Notes: a model not told the origin generated them from the sequence alone. A stretch of 51,374 nucleotides of DNA from Novosphingobium sp. Chol11 (GCA_945906105.1 CAMDQO010000019.1:1-51374); one strand, 5' to 3'. Shown: positions 10,076-20,063, counted from the first letter of the stretch. Numbers and translations are program-made.

Positions 10076-12223
10076 ATGCGACATATTGCAATTGAAACCG
10101 GCGCTGACGGCGTCGCCATCCTTACCCTGAACAACGCCGATGAAAGCATGAACGTCGTTTCTGACGACTGGCTTGGTGAAATGAATGCCGCCATCGTGCA
10201 ATTGCGCGATGATGCGGCGGTTACGGGCGTGGTCATCACCTCGGGCAAGAAAGCCTTCATGGCCGGGGCTGACCTGAAGCTGATGGTTGCCGCCTATGGC
10301 CGCCTTACGGTTCATCAGGCCTATGAATTCAGTCAGAAGGCCACCGCGATGCACCGCGCGCTGGAAACCATGGGCAAGCCCGTGGTCTGTGCAATGAATG
10401 GACTCGCGCTGGGCGGCGGATTTGAGCTGGCGCTGGCTTGTCATTACCGGGTTCTGGCAGACGATCCCAAGGCTATTGTCGGCCTGCCCGAAGTCAATGT
10501 TGGCCTGCTACCAGGTTCGGGCGGCACACAGCGTCTGGCACGGATGATCGGCGTTCAGGCAGCGCTCGATCTGCTGCTGACCGGACGCTCGCTCAGTCCA
10601 GCGGAAGCGCTGAAAGCGAAGATCGTCGATGAACTGGCACCTTCCGGTGATGTCGTCGCTGCTGCCAAGGCATGGCTGGCGACCGGGCCGAGCCCGGTGC
10701 GCAAGTGGGACGTGAAGGGCTATGCCGCGCCCGAACAGCGCATGATGATCATCCCCGAAGTGGCGATGGGCTTCTCGGTCGGCGTAGCGCAAGTGGTGGA
10801 CAAGGCGGGCTACAACATGCCTGCCGCGCCCGCGATCCTCTCCGCCGTGTTCGAAGGCATCCAGCTGCCAATCGACAAGGCGCTTTCAGTTGAAAGCAAG
10901 TACTTCGCCAAGCTGCTCACCGATCCGGTAGCGCGCAATATCATCCGCACCACCTTCATTTCGAAGCAGGCTGCCGAGAAGGGCGCGCGGCGTCCGGCGG
11001 GAGTGGCCAAGACCACTTTTACCAAAGTCGGCGTGTTGGGCGCAGGGATGATGGGGGCCGGCATTGCGCTGATTTCGGCGCAGGCCGGGATCGATGTGGT
11101 GCTGATTGACCGCGATGTCGCCACAGCCGAAAAAGGCAAGGGCTACAGTGCCAAGGTCTTCGGCAAGCAAGTCGCCAAGGGTGCTATGACGCAAGATAAG
11201 GCCGATGCAATTCTGGCCCGGATAACTCCGACCGACGATTTTGCGCAGCTAGACGGCTGCCAGATGGTGATCGAAGCGGTGTTTGAGGATCTAGGTATCA
11301 AAGCGGAAACCACCCGCAAGGCTGAGGCGGTAATTCCTGCTGATGCAATCTTTGCCAGCAACACCTCAACCTTGCCGATCGGCCAACTGGCGGAAGCCTC
11401 GGCCCGTCCGGCGCAGTTCATCGGCACGCACTTCTTCTCGCCGGTTGACCGCATGGGGCTGGTCGAAGTGATCATGGGTAAGCAGACCGCACCCGAGACT
11501 CTGGCCAAGGCGCTCGATTTCGTGGCGCAGGTGCGCAAGACGCCGATTGTCGTCAATGACAGCCGCGGTTTTTACACCAGCCGGGTGTTCCGCATGATGA
11601 TCTTCGAAGGTGTCGCCATGCTGGAGGAAGGTGTTGAGCCCGCCCGCATTGAAAACGCGGCAAAGGCGGCCGGCTTTCCAGTTGGCCCGCTGGCGCTGCT
11701 CGATGAAGTCACGATGGAACTGCCGGTCAAGATCCTTGAGGACGCCGCAGGTGAGGCAGGCAATACCTATACCATCGAAAAGGGCATGGCCGTGCTTAAG
11801 CGCATGATCGCGATGGGGCGGGGGAGCCGAAAGGCGGGCGGCGGTTTCTACGCCTATCCGGAGGGCGCACCGAAGCATCTGTGGAAGGGGCTGGCCGAAG
11901 AATTTCCTGTGTCTGCTGAACAACCTGACCAGAGCGAACTCAAAGCCCGGCTGCTCTATGCGCAAGCCATAGAAACAGCCCGTTGCTTGGAAGAAGGCGT
12001 GATCGAAACTTCAGAAGACGGTGATCTTGGTGCCGTTTACGGCTGGGGCTTTCCAGCATGGACGGGCGGGACGTTGAGCTTTATCGACACGGTTGGCATT
12101 GCCGCCTTCGTGGCGGAGTGTGACCGACTGGCCCAGCTGTATGGTGAGCGATTCGCTCCATCGGCCTGGCTGCGCGCCAGAGCTGACAAGGGTGAGGGGT
12201 TTTACCCTGATCCGGCGACCTGA
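10076..12223 (+). CDS. fadJ: 3-hydroxyacyl-CoA dehydrogenase / enoyl-CoA hydratase fusion (FadJ/FadB-type)
   Basis: This bifunctional beta-oxidation protein of 715 aa has an N-terminal crotonase domain (about 1-190, with the oxyanion segments [13 protein letters not shown] and [16 protein letters not shown]). A 3-hydroxyacyl-CoA dehydrogenase Rossmann domain follows ([13 protein letters not shown] near residue 320), then the HAD C-terminal domains. It hydrates enoyl-CoA and oxidises the 3-hydroxy product with NAD+. The ATG at 10076 lies 4 nt after the thiolase stop; an in-frame ATG at 10058 would overlap the thiolase. The symbol is by similarity. Confidence 0.92.
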   Translation: MRHIAIETGADGVAILTLNNADESMNVVSDDWLGEMNAAIVQLRDDAAVTGVVITSGKKAFMAGADLKLMVAAYGRLTVHQAYEFSQKATAMHRALETMGKPVVCAMNGLALGGGFELALACHYRVLADDPKAIVGLPEVNVGLLPGSGGTQRLARMIGVQAALDLLLTGRSLSPAEALKAKIVDELAPSGDVVAAAKAWLATGPSPVRKWDVKGYAAPEQRMMIIPEVAMGFSVGVAQVVDKAGYNMPAAPAILSAVFEGIQLPIDKALSVESKYFAKLLTDPVARNIIRTTFISKQAAEKGARRPAGVAKTTFTKVGVLGAGMMGAGIALISAQAGIDVVLIDRDVATAEKGKGYSAKVFGKQVAKGAMTQDKADAILARITPTDDFAQLDGCQMVIEAVFEDLGIKAETTRKAEAVIPADAIFASNTSTLPIGQLAEASARPAQFIGTHFFSPVDRMGLVEVIMGKQTAPETLAKALDFVAQVRKTPIVVNDSRGFYTSRVFRMMIFEGVAMLEEGVEPARIENAAKAAGFPVGPLALLDEVTMELPVKILEDAAGEAGNTYTIEKGMAVLKRMIAMGRGSRKAGGGFYAYPEGAPKHLWKGLAEEFPVSAEQPDQSELKARLLYAQAIETARCLEEGVIETSEDGDLGAVYGWGFPAWTGGTLSFIDTVGIAAFVAECDRLAQLYGERFAPSAWLRARADKGEGFYPDPAT

Positions 12224-12238
12224 GGAGGTTCGTTGCCA

Positions 12239-13396
12239 ATGCGCCGTGTAATCTTTGAATCGGAACACGAACAGTTCCGTGACTCTGTCCGCCGCTTCAT
12301 GCTGGCGGAGGTAGCCCCCCATGCTGACCGCTGGCGCGAGGCAGGTATTGTTGATCGGGAAGCCTATACCAAAGCTGGTGCGCAGGGTTTGCTTTGCGTC
12401 GATGCCGAGGAACGTTTTGGTGGCGCGGGGATCAGCGATTTCCGCTTCAACCAGATCATTATCGAAGAAAATATGCGCCATGGCGACATCGGTTTCTATA
12501 TCAACCTGCATAACGATCTGGTTTCGCCCTACATTTCCAAGCTGGGCAATGAGGAACAAAAGCAGCGATTGATGCCGGGTATAGTCTCGGGCGAAACAAT
12601 TCTTGCCGTCGCCATGACCGAGCCATCCACTGGCAGTGACCTTGCCGGCATGAAAACCCGCGCTGTTAAGCAGGGCGATCACTGGGTACTGAACGGCGCC
12701 AAGACCTATATCTCCAACGGCATTCTGGGTGATGTCATCGTGGTTGCGGCGAGAACCGATCCAGACCGCCCGCACGGCATCAGCCTGTTCCTGGTCGAAC
12801 GCGGGATGCAGGGCTTCGAACGCGGCCGCAAGCTCGAGAAGATGGGTCTCAAGAGCCAGGATACAGCCGAACTGTTTTTCAACGATGTGAATGTGCCCAA
12901 AGCCAACCTGCTGGGTGAGGCCGGGCAGGGGTTCAAGTATCTTGCCCGGATGCTGGCGCAAGAACGCCTCGTGGCCGCCATCGGCTTCACCGCTACGGCG
13001 CAGACCGCTTTTGATCTCACGCTCGAATACGTCAAGGAACGCCGCGCCTTTGGCAAACCGATCGGGGCGTTCCAGAACACCCGCTTCAAGATGGCCCAGA
13101 TGCGCGCCGAACTCGATATGGCGCAGACTTATGTCGATCAGTGCGTCTTGCTGCTTAATGCCGGAGAGCTTTCAGCGGAGGACGCTTCTGCTGCCAAATT
13201 GCTGACCAGCGAGCTTGAAGCGCGCGTAATGGATCAGTGTGTTCAGTTTCACGGCGGCGCGGGCTATATGGAAGAATACCGTATCAGCCGCATGTACACC
13301 GATGCGCGCATCAGCCGAATTTTCGCCGGGACGAGCGAGATCATGCTGGAGATCATCGGACGTGGCCTTGGCCTGGACGAGCGGAAGATGAACTGA
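12239..13396 (+). CDS. Acyl-CoA dehydrogenase
   Basis: This 385-aa FAD enzyme oxidises acyl-CoA to trans-2-enoyl-CoA and completes a beta-oxidation set with the two preceding genes. AVAMTEPSTGSDLAG is the flavin-contact motif. The C-terminal YMEEYRISRMYTDARISRIFAGTSEIM contains the usual catalytic Glu position. A TTG at 12233 is open, but the GAGGAGG site at 12222-12228 is better spaced (10 nt) for the ATG at 12239. That site overlaps the end of the upstream gene, so the genes are coupled. The acyl-chain specificity is not visible. Confidence 0.92.
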   Translation: MRRVIFESEHEQFRDSVRRFMLAEVAPHADRWREAGIVDREAYTKAGAQGLLCVDAEERFGGAGISDFRFNQIIIEENMRHGDIGFYINLHNDLVSPYISKLGNEEQKQRLMPGIVSGETILAVAMTEPSTGSDLAGMKTRAVKQGDHWVLNGAKTYISNGILGDVIVVAARTDPDRPHGISLFLVERGMQGFERGRKLEKMGLKSQDTAELFFNDVNVPKANLLGEAGQGFKYLARMLAQERLVAAIGFTATAQTAFDLTLEYVKERRAFGKPIGAFQNTRFKMAQMRAELDMAQTYVDQCVLLLNAGELSAEDASAAKLLTSELEARVMDQCVQFHGGAGYMEEYRISRMYTDARISRIFAGTSEIMLEIIGRGLGLDERKMN

Positions 13397-13438
13397 CCGA
13401 GGCCGGGTTTCTGATCCGGATGTGCCAAGACTAATGGA

Positions 13439-14953
13439 TCATTCCTGACCACTTGGCCCTTGCCGCAATCCGGCTCCGCTTTCAACATAGCACGCCAGCT
13501 TTGCCACCTGATCGGCATTGAAGTGGAGTCCGAGCTTGGTCCGGCGCCAGAGGATGTCCTCCGCAGAGCGCGCCCATTCCTGCGCAACCAGAAAATCGAC
13601 TTCAGCGCAGGTCAGGCCATGCCCGAAATGGGTGCCGAGTCCCTCAAGCGACTTCGCAGCTCCCAGCCAGACGCGGGCCTCCGTGCCATATGCCTTGACC
13701 AGCCGGTCGATCCATTTTTCATCGAGAAAGGGATATTCGCGGGCATAGTCCGCAGCGAGCGCCTTCGCACCGTCCTTGGGAAAATTGCCTCCCGGCAATG
13801 GCTGCGTTGCAGTCCAATCGTCTCCGCATAGTTCGGGGACCAAAGGCTTCAGCAAATCCATCACCTCGACTGCGAGATGGCGATAGGTCGTGATCTTCCC
13901 GCCGAACACTGAGAGCAGCGGCGGTTGCCCATTCTCCCCGCCATCAAGCTCAAAACTGTAGCCGCGGGTTGCTGCTTCCGGTTTGCCGGAGCCATCATCC
14001 AGCAGCGGACGCACACCGGCGTAGCTCCAGACAACATCGGCAGGGGAAATCTGCTGCGAAAAGTAATGGTTCGCGCCCTCGCACAGATAGGCGATTTCCT
14101 CCTCGCTGGCCGCAACATGTTCCAGCGGGCCATGATGATCGCGGTCAGTCGTGCCGATCAGGGTGAAGTCGCGCTCATAGGGAATGGCGAAGAAAATGCG
14201 CCCGTCAGCGAGCTGGAAGAAATAGGCAAAATCGTGGGCAAACAGGCGCGGCACAACAATATGCGAACCGCGCACCAGCCGCATCCGGTGCTCGGCGGGC
14301 TGGTCCGCCCGGCCCAGGAGGGTAAGCACCGATGGGCCAGCGGCATTGACCACGGTCCGGGCGCGGAATGTGTCCTCAGTGGTCTTTATCAGCCAGTGAT
14401 CGCCAGCGCGCTCCAGTTGCAGCACCTCGGTCCGGGTCAGGATGTCGGCACCATGGTTGGCTGCATCGCGCGCGTTCAGCACCACCAGCCGGGCATCGTC
14501 CACCCAGCAGTCCGAATAGGCGTATGCCTTGGCATATTCCGGTTTCAGCGGTGCGCCTGCAGCGTGTTTACGCAGATCGATGCCCTGCGTTGCCGGCAGG
14601 GCTTTGCGCCCGCCGATGTGGTCGTAAAGAAACAAGCCCAGCCGCAGCAGCCAGCGCGGACGCAACCCACGGACATGGGGCAGTACGAAGCGGAGTGGCC
14701 AGATGATGTGCGGCGCTATCGCCCAAAGTCGCTCGCGTTCGCTCAGCGATTCCCGCACCAGGGCGAACTCGTAATGTTCAAGATAGCGCAGACCGCCGTG
14801 GATCAGCTTGGTTGATGCTGATGAGGTTCCCTGAGCCAGATCCCCGCGCTCAAGCAGCAGCACTTTCGCGCCGCGTCCCGCTGCATCGCGCGCAATACCG
14901 CAACCATTCACCCCGCCGCCGATGATCGCCAGATCGTAAATTGTTTCGCTCAT
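13439..14953 (-). CDS. glpD: GlpD, FAD-dependent glycerol-3-phosphate dehydrogenase
   Basis: This 504-aa membrane-associated flavoprotein oxidises sn-glycerol-3-phosphate to dihydroxyacetone phosphate and passes electrons to quinone. The N-terminal dinucleotide fold (LAIIGGGVNGCGIARDAAGRG), the TSSASTKLIHGGLRYLE motif and the DAO C-terminal domain are all present. It is the last gene of a five-gene leftward run beginning with the sulfoquinovosidase, 24 nt after the monooxygenase. No glycerol kinase or facilitator is nearby. Its place suggests that it uses glycerol freed from sulfoquinovosyl glycerol (inference). Confidence 0.94.
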   Translation of the reverse strand: MSETIYDLAIIGGGVNGCGIARDAAGRGAKVLLLERGDLAQGTSSASTKLIHGGLRYLEHYEFALVRESLSERERLWAIAPHIIWPLRFVLPHVRGLRPRWLLRLGLFLYDHIGGRKALPATQGIDLRKHAAGAPLKPEYAKAYAYSDCWVDDARLVVLNARDAANHGADILTRTEVLQLERAGDHWLIKTTEDTFRARTVVNAAGPSVLTLLGRADQPAEHRMRLVRGSHIVVPRLFAHDFAYFFQLADGRIFFAIPYERDFTLIGTTDRDHHGPLEHVAASEEEIAYLCEGANHYFSQQISPADVVWSYAGVRPLLDDGSGKPEAATRGYSFELDGGENGQPPLLSVFGGKITTYRHLAVEVMDLLKPLVPELCGDDWTATQPLPGGNFPKDGAKALAADYAREYPFLDEKWIDRLVKAYGTEARVWLGAAKSLEGLGTHFGHGLTCAEVDFLVAQEWARSAEDILWRRTKLGLHFNADQVAKLACYVESGAGLRQGPSGQE

Positions 14954-14977
14954 GACTCTGCCACTACTTGTTCTGGC

Positions 14978-16075
14978 TTATACTGCCAGCGGACCGTGCT
15001 GGATATGTGGCAACACATGGCGGGCGAACAGGTCTGCCTCGGCGGCGTGGGGATAGCCTGAGAGGATGAAGGCTTCGATCCCTTCTGCTTGATAGGCGCG
15101 CAGTTTGGCCAGCACCTGATCAGGGTTGCCGACGATGGCCGAGCCGCAACCTGAACGGGCGCGGCCAATGCCGGTCCACAGGTTTTCTTCGACAAATCCG
15201 TCGCCGTCGGCTGCCCCACGCAAGGCTTGCTGGCGCTGAACGCCAAAGTTCTGCGCGTCGAGCGATTTCTCTCGGATCTGGCGACCAATATCATCGTCGA
15301 GTTTCGAGAGCAGCCGGTCAGCATAGGCACGAGCTTCATCTTCAGTGTCGCGAACGATGACGTGGACGCGATAGCCGAATTTGAGCGTGCGTCCGTATCT
15401 TGCGGCTCTAGCGGTCATGTCAGCGATGAGGTCGCGGACATTGGGCATGGTGTCAGGCCACATCAGGTAAACATCGCAGCCCTCGGCAGCGCATTCGCGG
15501 GCTTCATCGCTAAGCCCGCCAAAGTAGAAGGCCGGGCAGCGTCCCGAGATAGTGCCGATGCGCGGCGGGTCGAGATCGAGCTGGTAGAACTCGCCCTTGT
15601 GATCAAGGTGCTGGCCTGACAGCAGCGTGCGTAAAATTTTCACCACCTCGGTCGCGCGGGCATAGCGAGCGGCGCTGGGCAGCTTTTCACCGGGCATGTC
15701 AGAGGAAATGACATTGATGTTGAGGCGGCCTGCCGTTCCTGCTGCATTGGCGCCCAGAATGCGGTCTAGCGTGGCGATGCGGCGGGCCAGCTGAGGCGGC
15801 CAATCCTCTCCGATGCGGGTCGCCCAAAGCAGCTTCATCCGGTTGAGCATTGGCGCAATCGCGGCTGCAAAAGCCGTCGTATCCAGCCCTAGCTGATAGC
15901 CAGAGGGTAGCAGGATATTGTCGAATCCGCCTTTTTCCGCAGCAAGCACGATATTGCGGCAATGCTCCCAGCTTGATTGCAGATTTGCATCAGGCACACC
16001 CAGAAACTCATAATCATCATCGCACAGCGCCGAAAACCAGGCGACTTCGCAAGATGGAAAGATTGTTTCACTCAT
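14978..16075 (-). CDS. smoC: FMNH2-dependent sulfoquinovose monooxygenase (SmoC-like, SsuD-type LLM protein)
   Basis: This 365-aa luciferase-like flavin monooxygenase is close in layout to alkanesulfonate monooxygenase SsuD. SmoC enzymes cut the C-S bond of sulfoquinovose with O2 and FMNH2, giving 6-oxo-glucose and sulfite. Residues expected for sulfonate binding and catalysis are visible: Trp206 (LMWPD), Arg236 and His238 (YRVHV), and His343 (SGYPH). The ATG at 16075 overlaps smoB by 4 nt; an upstream ATG at 16117 lies inside smoB. The SmoC assignment rests mainly on the company of an SQase and a SmoB-like reductase. A separate flavin reductase is needed and none is encoded here. The alternative is a general alkanesulfonate monooxygenase. 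Confidence 0.8.
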   Translation of the reverse strand: MSETIFPSCEVAWFSALCDDDYEFLGVPDANLQSSWEHCRNIVLAAEKGGFDNILLPSGYQLGLDTTAFAAAIAPMLNRMKLLWATRIGEDWPPQLARRIATLDRILGANAAGTAGRLNINVISSDMPGEKLPSAARYARATEVVKILRTLLSGQHLDHKGEFYQLDLDPPRIGTISGRCPAFYFGGLSDEARECAAEGCDVYLMWPDTMPNVRDLIADMTARAARYGRTLKFGYRVHVIVRDTEDEARAYADRLLSKLDDDIGRQIREKSLDAQNFGVQRQQALRGAADGDGFVEENLWTGIGRARSGCGSAIVGNPDQVLAKLRAYQAEGIEAFILSGYPHAAEADLFARHVLPHIQHGPLAV

Positions 16076-16989
16076 GGCAGCGGCACTCCTCTGGCGGCGA
16101 CAAGAACGGCGTACCAATCGGCTCTGGTCCAGCGGATCTTGAGAGCCCGCATCGCTTCGTGAATTCTGTCAGACTGCTGTGAGCCGATGATCGGGATAAT
16201 TCCGGCGGGATGCGCCATAAGCCAGCTATAGGCGGCGGCCGTTCGCGAAACGCTTTGCGTTCCGGCAATCTCATCCAGCGCGGCAGCTACTGCATGTTCT
16301 CGCGCTGTTTGCGGATTCGCCACGCGTCCGCCACCGAGGGGAGACCATGCCAACACGCTCAACCCCAGCGCCATCGCCTGATCGAGCTCACCATTCTCGA
16401 TGGCATCGATACGCAGCGCGCTGATCTCTGGCTGAGTAGCGGCCAGGGGCTGGTCAAGGAAATGTGCCAGCGCTGCGATCTGCGGCTGGGTGCAATTACT
16501 GACGCCAAGTGTCGCAATTTTGCCCGCTTCGATTGCATTTTCCAGCGCCCGCGCGGTTTCCTGCGGGTGGGCAAGGATATCAGGGCGGTGGATTTGCCAT
16601 AGCTCCACACGATCAGTTTTCAGGCGCTTCAATGAGGCGTCAATGGCCTGAGCCAGATAGGCTGGGCTCTGATCATAGGGCATTGGCGGGCGAATGCCGC
16701 CCTTGGTCGCCAGTACCATCCGTGCTCGCAGGCCTGGCTCGCTCGCCAGCACATCGCCAAGCAGAATTTCCGCGGCACCAAAGCCGCTTGAACCGTCAAA
16801 GCCATAGATGTCAGCGGTATCAAACAGGGTGATACCGGCATCAAGCGCAGTGTGAACCAGCCGTGCTGTGGAAGCCGCATCCGCGCCACCATCAGCTAAA
16901 CGCCACATCCCCCATGCCAGTGGAGAAATCGAAATGCCACTGGCGCCGAGAGTTCGACTGGCCGGGTGGGGGGGCAATTGGTCCATCAA
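16072..16989 (-). CDS. smoB: Aldo/keto reductase, probable 6-oxo-glucose reductase (SmoB-like)
   Basis: This 305-aa NADPH-dependent aldo/keto reductase has the full catalytic tetrad: Asp57 and Tyr62 (FDTADIYGF), Lys96 (LATKGG) and His134 (WQIHRPD). In the sulfoquinovose monooxygenase pathway SmoB reduces 6-dehydro-glucose to glucose. It overlaps the monooxygenase and the LacI gene by 4 nt each, so the three proteins are made together. The enzyme class is certain; the substrate is inferred from context. Confidence 0.78.
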   Translation of the reverse strand: MMDQLPPHPASRTLGASGISISPLAWGMWRLADGGADAASTARLVHTALDAGITLFDTADIYGFDGSSGFGAAEILLGDVLASEPGLRARMVLATKGGIRPPMPYDQSPAYLAQAIDASLKRLKTDRVELWQIHRPDILAHPQETARALENAIEAGKIATLGVSNCTQPQIAALAHFLDQPLAATQPEISALRIDAIENGELDQAMALGLSVLAWSPLGGGRVANPQTAREHAVAAALDEIAGTQSVSRTAAAYSWLMAHPAGIIPIIGSQQSDRIHEAMRALKIRWTRADWYAVLVAARGVPLP

Positions 16990-17999
16990 AGTATCCTGTG
17001 TCGGGGAGGTGCAACCGAGGCGCGCTCGATCAGCGTATGGGGTAAGCGGCGGTGAGAAATGTCGCCGCCCTTGATCAATAGTTCGGTGGCCGTGGCAGCC
17101 AGATCGAACATCGGCTGGTGGATCGTGGTCAACGGTGGCCAGACGGTACGGGCGAGGGTGGTATCGTCGAAGCCCGCCACCGACAGCTCACCGGGCAAAT
17201 CGATCCCGCGATCATGCGCCACTGCGAGTACGCCCGCCGCCATATCATCATTGCTGGCGAAAATGGCGGTGGGCGGCTCTGGCAGATCAAGGAAATAGCG
17301 CCCCGCCGCTGTGCCGCTGTCAAAATCAAACGCACCTTCCACCACCAGCTGCGGCTCATAACTGATGCCCGCCCGGTCCAGCGCGCGGCGATAGCCGAAC
17401 TGGCGGTCGCCCGAGGCCATGTGATTGGCGTGGCCCCTGATGAAGCCAATCCGGCGATGGCCTACATTGATCAGATGTGTGGTCATATCATCGGCCGCCT
17501 GGGCATCATCCATGAATACCGAACTGGTCAGCGCATGATTGGTGCCGGGCGAGATGCGGACAAATGGTACGTCCATCGCCTCGAGCGCGCGCAGCACCGG
17601 ATCGCAATCTGTGACCGGCGACGACAGGATAATCCCATCGACATGGGTTTCCGAAACCAGCCCGCGCACCTGATCGCCAACCCGCGGATCGGCGACATCG
17701 ACCGGCTGTGCCAACAGGCGAATGCCTTCTGCTTGGCAGCGCTCCCAGCAGCCGGTCTGGATTTGATGCATGTAATAGGGGCTGTGGTTGTCGTAGATCA
17801 GCGCGATCTGGTTCGATTTTGCCCCCGAAAGAATACGCGCAGCGATGCTGGGGCGGAAATCCAGCGTGCGCATCGCCGCTTCCACCCGCGCCTTGGTATC
17901 GGTGCTGACATAGGGATGGTGATTGAGCACACGGCTGACCGTTTTTACCGCAACCCCGGCGAGAGCCGCGACATCGCGAATGTTGGAACGCTCGCTCAT
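16986..17999 (-). CDS. LacI-family transcriptional regulator of the sulfoquinovose locus
   Basis: This 337-aa protein has an N-terminal LacI helix-turn-helix (IRDVAALAGVAVKTVSRVLN, about residues 7-26), a hinge helix near residues 50-60, and a periplasmic-binding-protein-like sugar domain. It lies inside the operon, overlapping the sulfoquinovosidase and smoB by 4 nt. It therefore probably senses SQ, SQ-glycerol or a product and controls this operon and the divergent TonB receptor. Candidate operators are at 20064-20116. Confidence 0.88.
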   Translation of the reverse strand: MSERSNIRDVAALAGVAVKTVSRVLNHHPYVSTDTKARVEAAMRTLDFRPSIAARILSGAKSNQIALIYDNHSPYYMHQIQTGCWERCQAEGIRLLAQPVDVADPRVGDQVRGLVSETHVDGIILSSPVTDCDPVLRALEAMDVPFVRISPGTNHALTSSVFMDDAQAADDMTTHLINVGHRRIGFIRGHANHMASGDRQFGYRRALDRAGISYEPQLVVEGAFDFDSGTAAGRYFLDLPEPPTAIFASNDDMAAGVLAVAHDRGIDLPGELSVAGFDDTTLARTVWPPLTTIHQPMFDLAATATELLIKGGDISHRRLPHTLIERASVAPPRHRIL

Positions 18000-19999
18000 G
18001 CTGTCAACTCCTTTGGCAGGCTGGCGAATAGCACGGCGAAGGCGCTCTCGGGGCGATAGAACACCGGCGGTTGACCGATTGGTGCCACAACCGAATGGTT
18101 ACCCGGCGCGCATTCCTCGCCCGACCAGAGATGGAGCCACGGCGTTTCGCCCGGCAGAATTACATCGCGCATCACCGCACCCTCCTCAATCACCGGAGCC
18201 ACTAGCAAATCGCACCCGAAGAGGAACTGGTCCTGAACGGTCCATAGGGCTGGATCATCGGGATAGTGCAGGAATAGTGGGCGCTGAACCGGGAGTCCAA
18301 GATCTTCCGCTTCTTTGCACAACTGACGCGTATAAGGGGCTAACGCAGCGTGAATGCGGCTCCAGTGGGCGAAGCAGGCAAGCAATTCGGGGGTGGAATC
18401 GTATTGCAGGTTGTCGTCGGGCCGGTTGCCTTCATGGCTGCGCATCACTGGAGCGAAGGCGGCCAGTTCGCACCAGCGCTGCATCAGTTCCAGCGATCTG
18501 ACATTGCCGTGGAGCGAGGTATAACCACCACAATCTGAATGGCTGTATGCATTGCCCAGCAAGCCTGCCGAAAGGGTTGCACTAATGACCGTGCCGATAC
18601 CGTCATGCCGGGAAAAATCGACCGACTGATCCCCCGCCCAAATCAACGGGCAGTGCTTCTGCGCGCCCGTAAAGCCCGAGCGCATGAAGAACAACGCCTC
18701 TCCGGTCTTGTTGCGTGATGCCAGCGCCAAAGCATTGGTCTGGGCCCACAGAACCGGCCAGCGATTATGCGCATCCATAGCATCCGAGCCATCGGCAAGC
18801 ACCGCATCGATCGGCAAATACTCGCCGAAATCAGCCATCCAGCCGTCGATGCCGATATCGAGAAGCTCTGCCCCGAGGATGTTTTCGGCGAACCATTCAC
18901 GGGTCCTTTCGCTGGTCAGATCAACCATGCCGCAATCAAACTCGCCAAAGTCCATGCTATAGGCTTCGGTGCCATCAGCCCGCAGCACCAGATGCCCGCC
19001 AACTCGCGCATCCTCATACTGCATGCCGTCGACCGCAAGATAGGGGTTGGCATAGGCGAGGAAGCGAATGCCGCGCGCATTCAACTTGGCGATCCGATCA
19101 GGCAGATCGGGAAAGCGCTGCCGATCCCAGCGCCAGTTCCAGAACAAGCGACGACCAAAGCTGGTCTGGCGAATGCCCGCCCAATCCTCGCACCACAGCC
19201 CGGTTATGGCGGCATTGGCATCGAGAAAACTGTTTAGCCGGTCAAAGCTGTTCGCTCCACCTTTCAGACCAACAATAGCCCCGCCGATAGCCCAGTCTGG
19301 CAATTGCGGCTGGCGGCCAAAGCGGGTGGAGAGAGTGCCAACGAGCGCAGTCGGGGAATCCTCGGCAAAGAATTCGAAGCGCGCGTTGTGGCTCCACAGC
19401 TCCACTTCATGAATGGCCGGATTGGTGAAATTGAGGACGCTGTAGCAACTGGCGTCCAGATGTACCGCCAGCCAGCGCGAGGTCAGGATGGTTGGCTGGG
19501 GAAAACCAGTCGTCCAGTAATCGCCCCCGGCCATGCCAAGTGCGTCCATTTTCCGGGTAAGTTCAGATTGCTTGTCACGGCCAACCCCCGGCTCACTGGT
19601 CCAGATCGGGAAGCGGCGGCCATTCAGCGCCAGATAACTAAACTGCTCTCCGCCCCCCCAAACCGCTTCGCCAGGCTCCGCATAAAAGCGCAGACAGAGG
19701 CGGTCATGGACTGGATCAACGGCTTCAACCGTCAGGCTGTTGGCGGAGTGATCCAGCCGCGCGACTGGTAAGCCTTGGTGCAACAGGGTGATCGAACCAC
19801 CTTTGTTCAGCGCGAAGTCCAGAGGTTCGATCCTGCCAGCCGGGTTATCGGATATTCTGTAATTGCCGTGAAGCATGGTTATATCAGGAGCGCCGAGCGA
19901 CATGACCACCGCAGGACAATCGGGCCGGTGACGCAGCACGATCCGGCCTGCATAAAGCAGGTCAAACCCCATTCCACCTTCCGAAAGCAGCAGTTCCAC
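17996..19999 (-). CDS. smoI: Sulfoquinovosidase (GH31, YihQ/SmoI-type alpha-glycosidase)
   Basis: This GH31 enzyme (667 aa from the chosen start; E. coli YihQ is of similar length) releases sulfoquinovose from SQ-glycerol and related glycosides. From residue 1 at 19999, the nucleophile is Asp390 (GWMADFGEYLP) and the acid/base is Asp457 (WAGDQ), 67 residues apart as in YihQ. The sulfonate-binding set Lys246 (GLKGG), Glu271 (CEDW), Arg284, Trp287 and Tyr493 (SDCGGYT) reproduces the KERWY signature of Agrobacterium-type SQases. The longest frame begins at 20149. GTG at 19999 is preferred because AAGGAG lies 10 nt upstream and the N-terminus then matches YihQ. It is the first gene of the operon and has no signal peptide, so it acts in the cytoplasm. 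Confidence 0.92.
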   Translation of the reverse strand: MELLLSEGGMGFDLLYAGRIVLRHRPDCPAVVMSLGAPDITMLHGNYRISDNPAGRIEPLDFALNKGGSITLLHQGLPVARLDHSANSLTVEAVDPVHDRLCLRFYAEPGEAVWGGGEQFSYLALNGRRFPIWTSEPGVGRDKQSELTRKMDALGMAGGDYWTTGFPQPTILTSRWLAVHLDASCYSVLNFTNPAIHEVELWSHNARFEFFAEDSPTALVGTLSTRFGRQPQLPDWAIGGAIVGLKGGANSFDRLNSFLDANAAITGLWCEDWAGIRQTSFGRRLFWNWRWDRQRFPDLPDRIAKLNARGIRFLAYANPYLAVDGMQYEDARVGGHLVLRADGTEAYSMDFGEFDCGMVDLTSERTREWFAENILGAELLDIGIDGWMADFGEYLPIDAVLADGSDAMDAHNRWPVLWAQTNALALASRNKTGEALFFMRSGFTGAQKHCPLIWAGDQSVDFSRHDGIGTVISATLSAGLLGNAYSHSDCGGYTSLHGNVRSLELMQRWCELAAFAPVMRSHEGNRPDDNLQYDSTPELLACFAHWSRIHAALAPYTRQLCKEAEDLGLPVQRPLFLHYPDDPALWTVQDQFLFGCDLLVAPVIEEGAVMRDVILPGETPWLHLWSGEECAPGNHSVVAPIGQPPVFYRPESAFAVLFASLPKELTA

Positions 20000-20063
20000 G
20001 CCTAGCACACTCCTTGGAAGCCCATCAGTGGCATAATCACCACATAACTGACAAGTCCGTATG

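Noticed and set aside
13439..16075. The shared N-terminus MSETI of GlpD and the SQ monooxygenase as a sign of duplication
   Set aside because: The proteins belong to unrelated folds and the identity stops after five residues, so it is coincidence.
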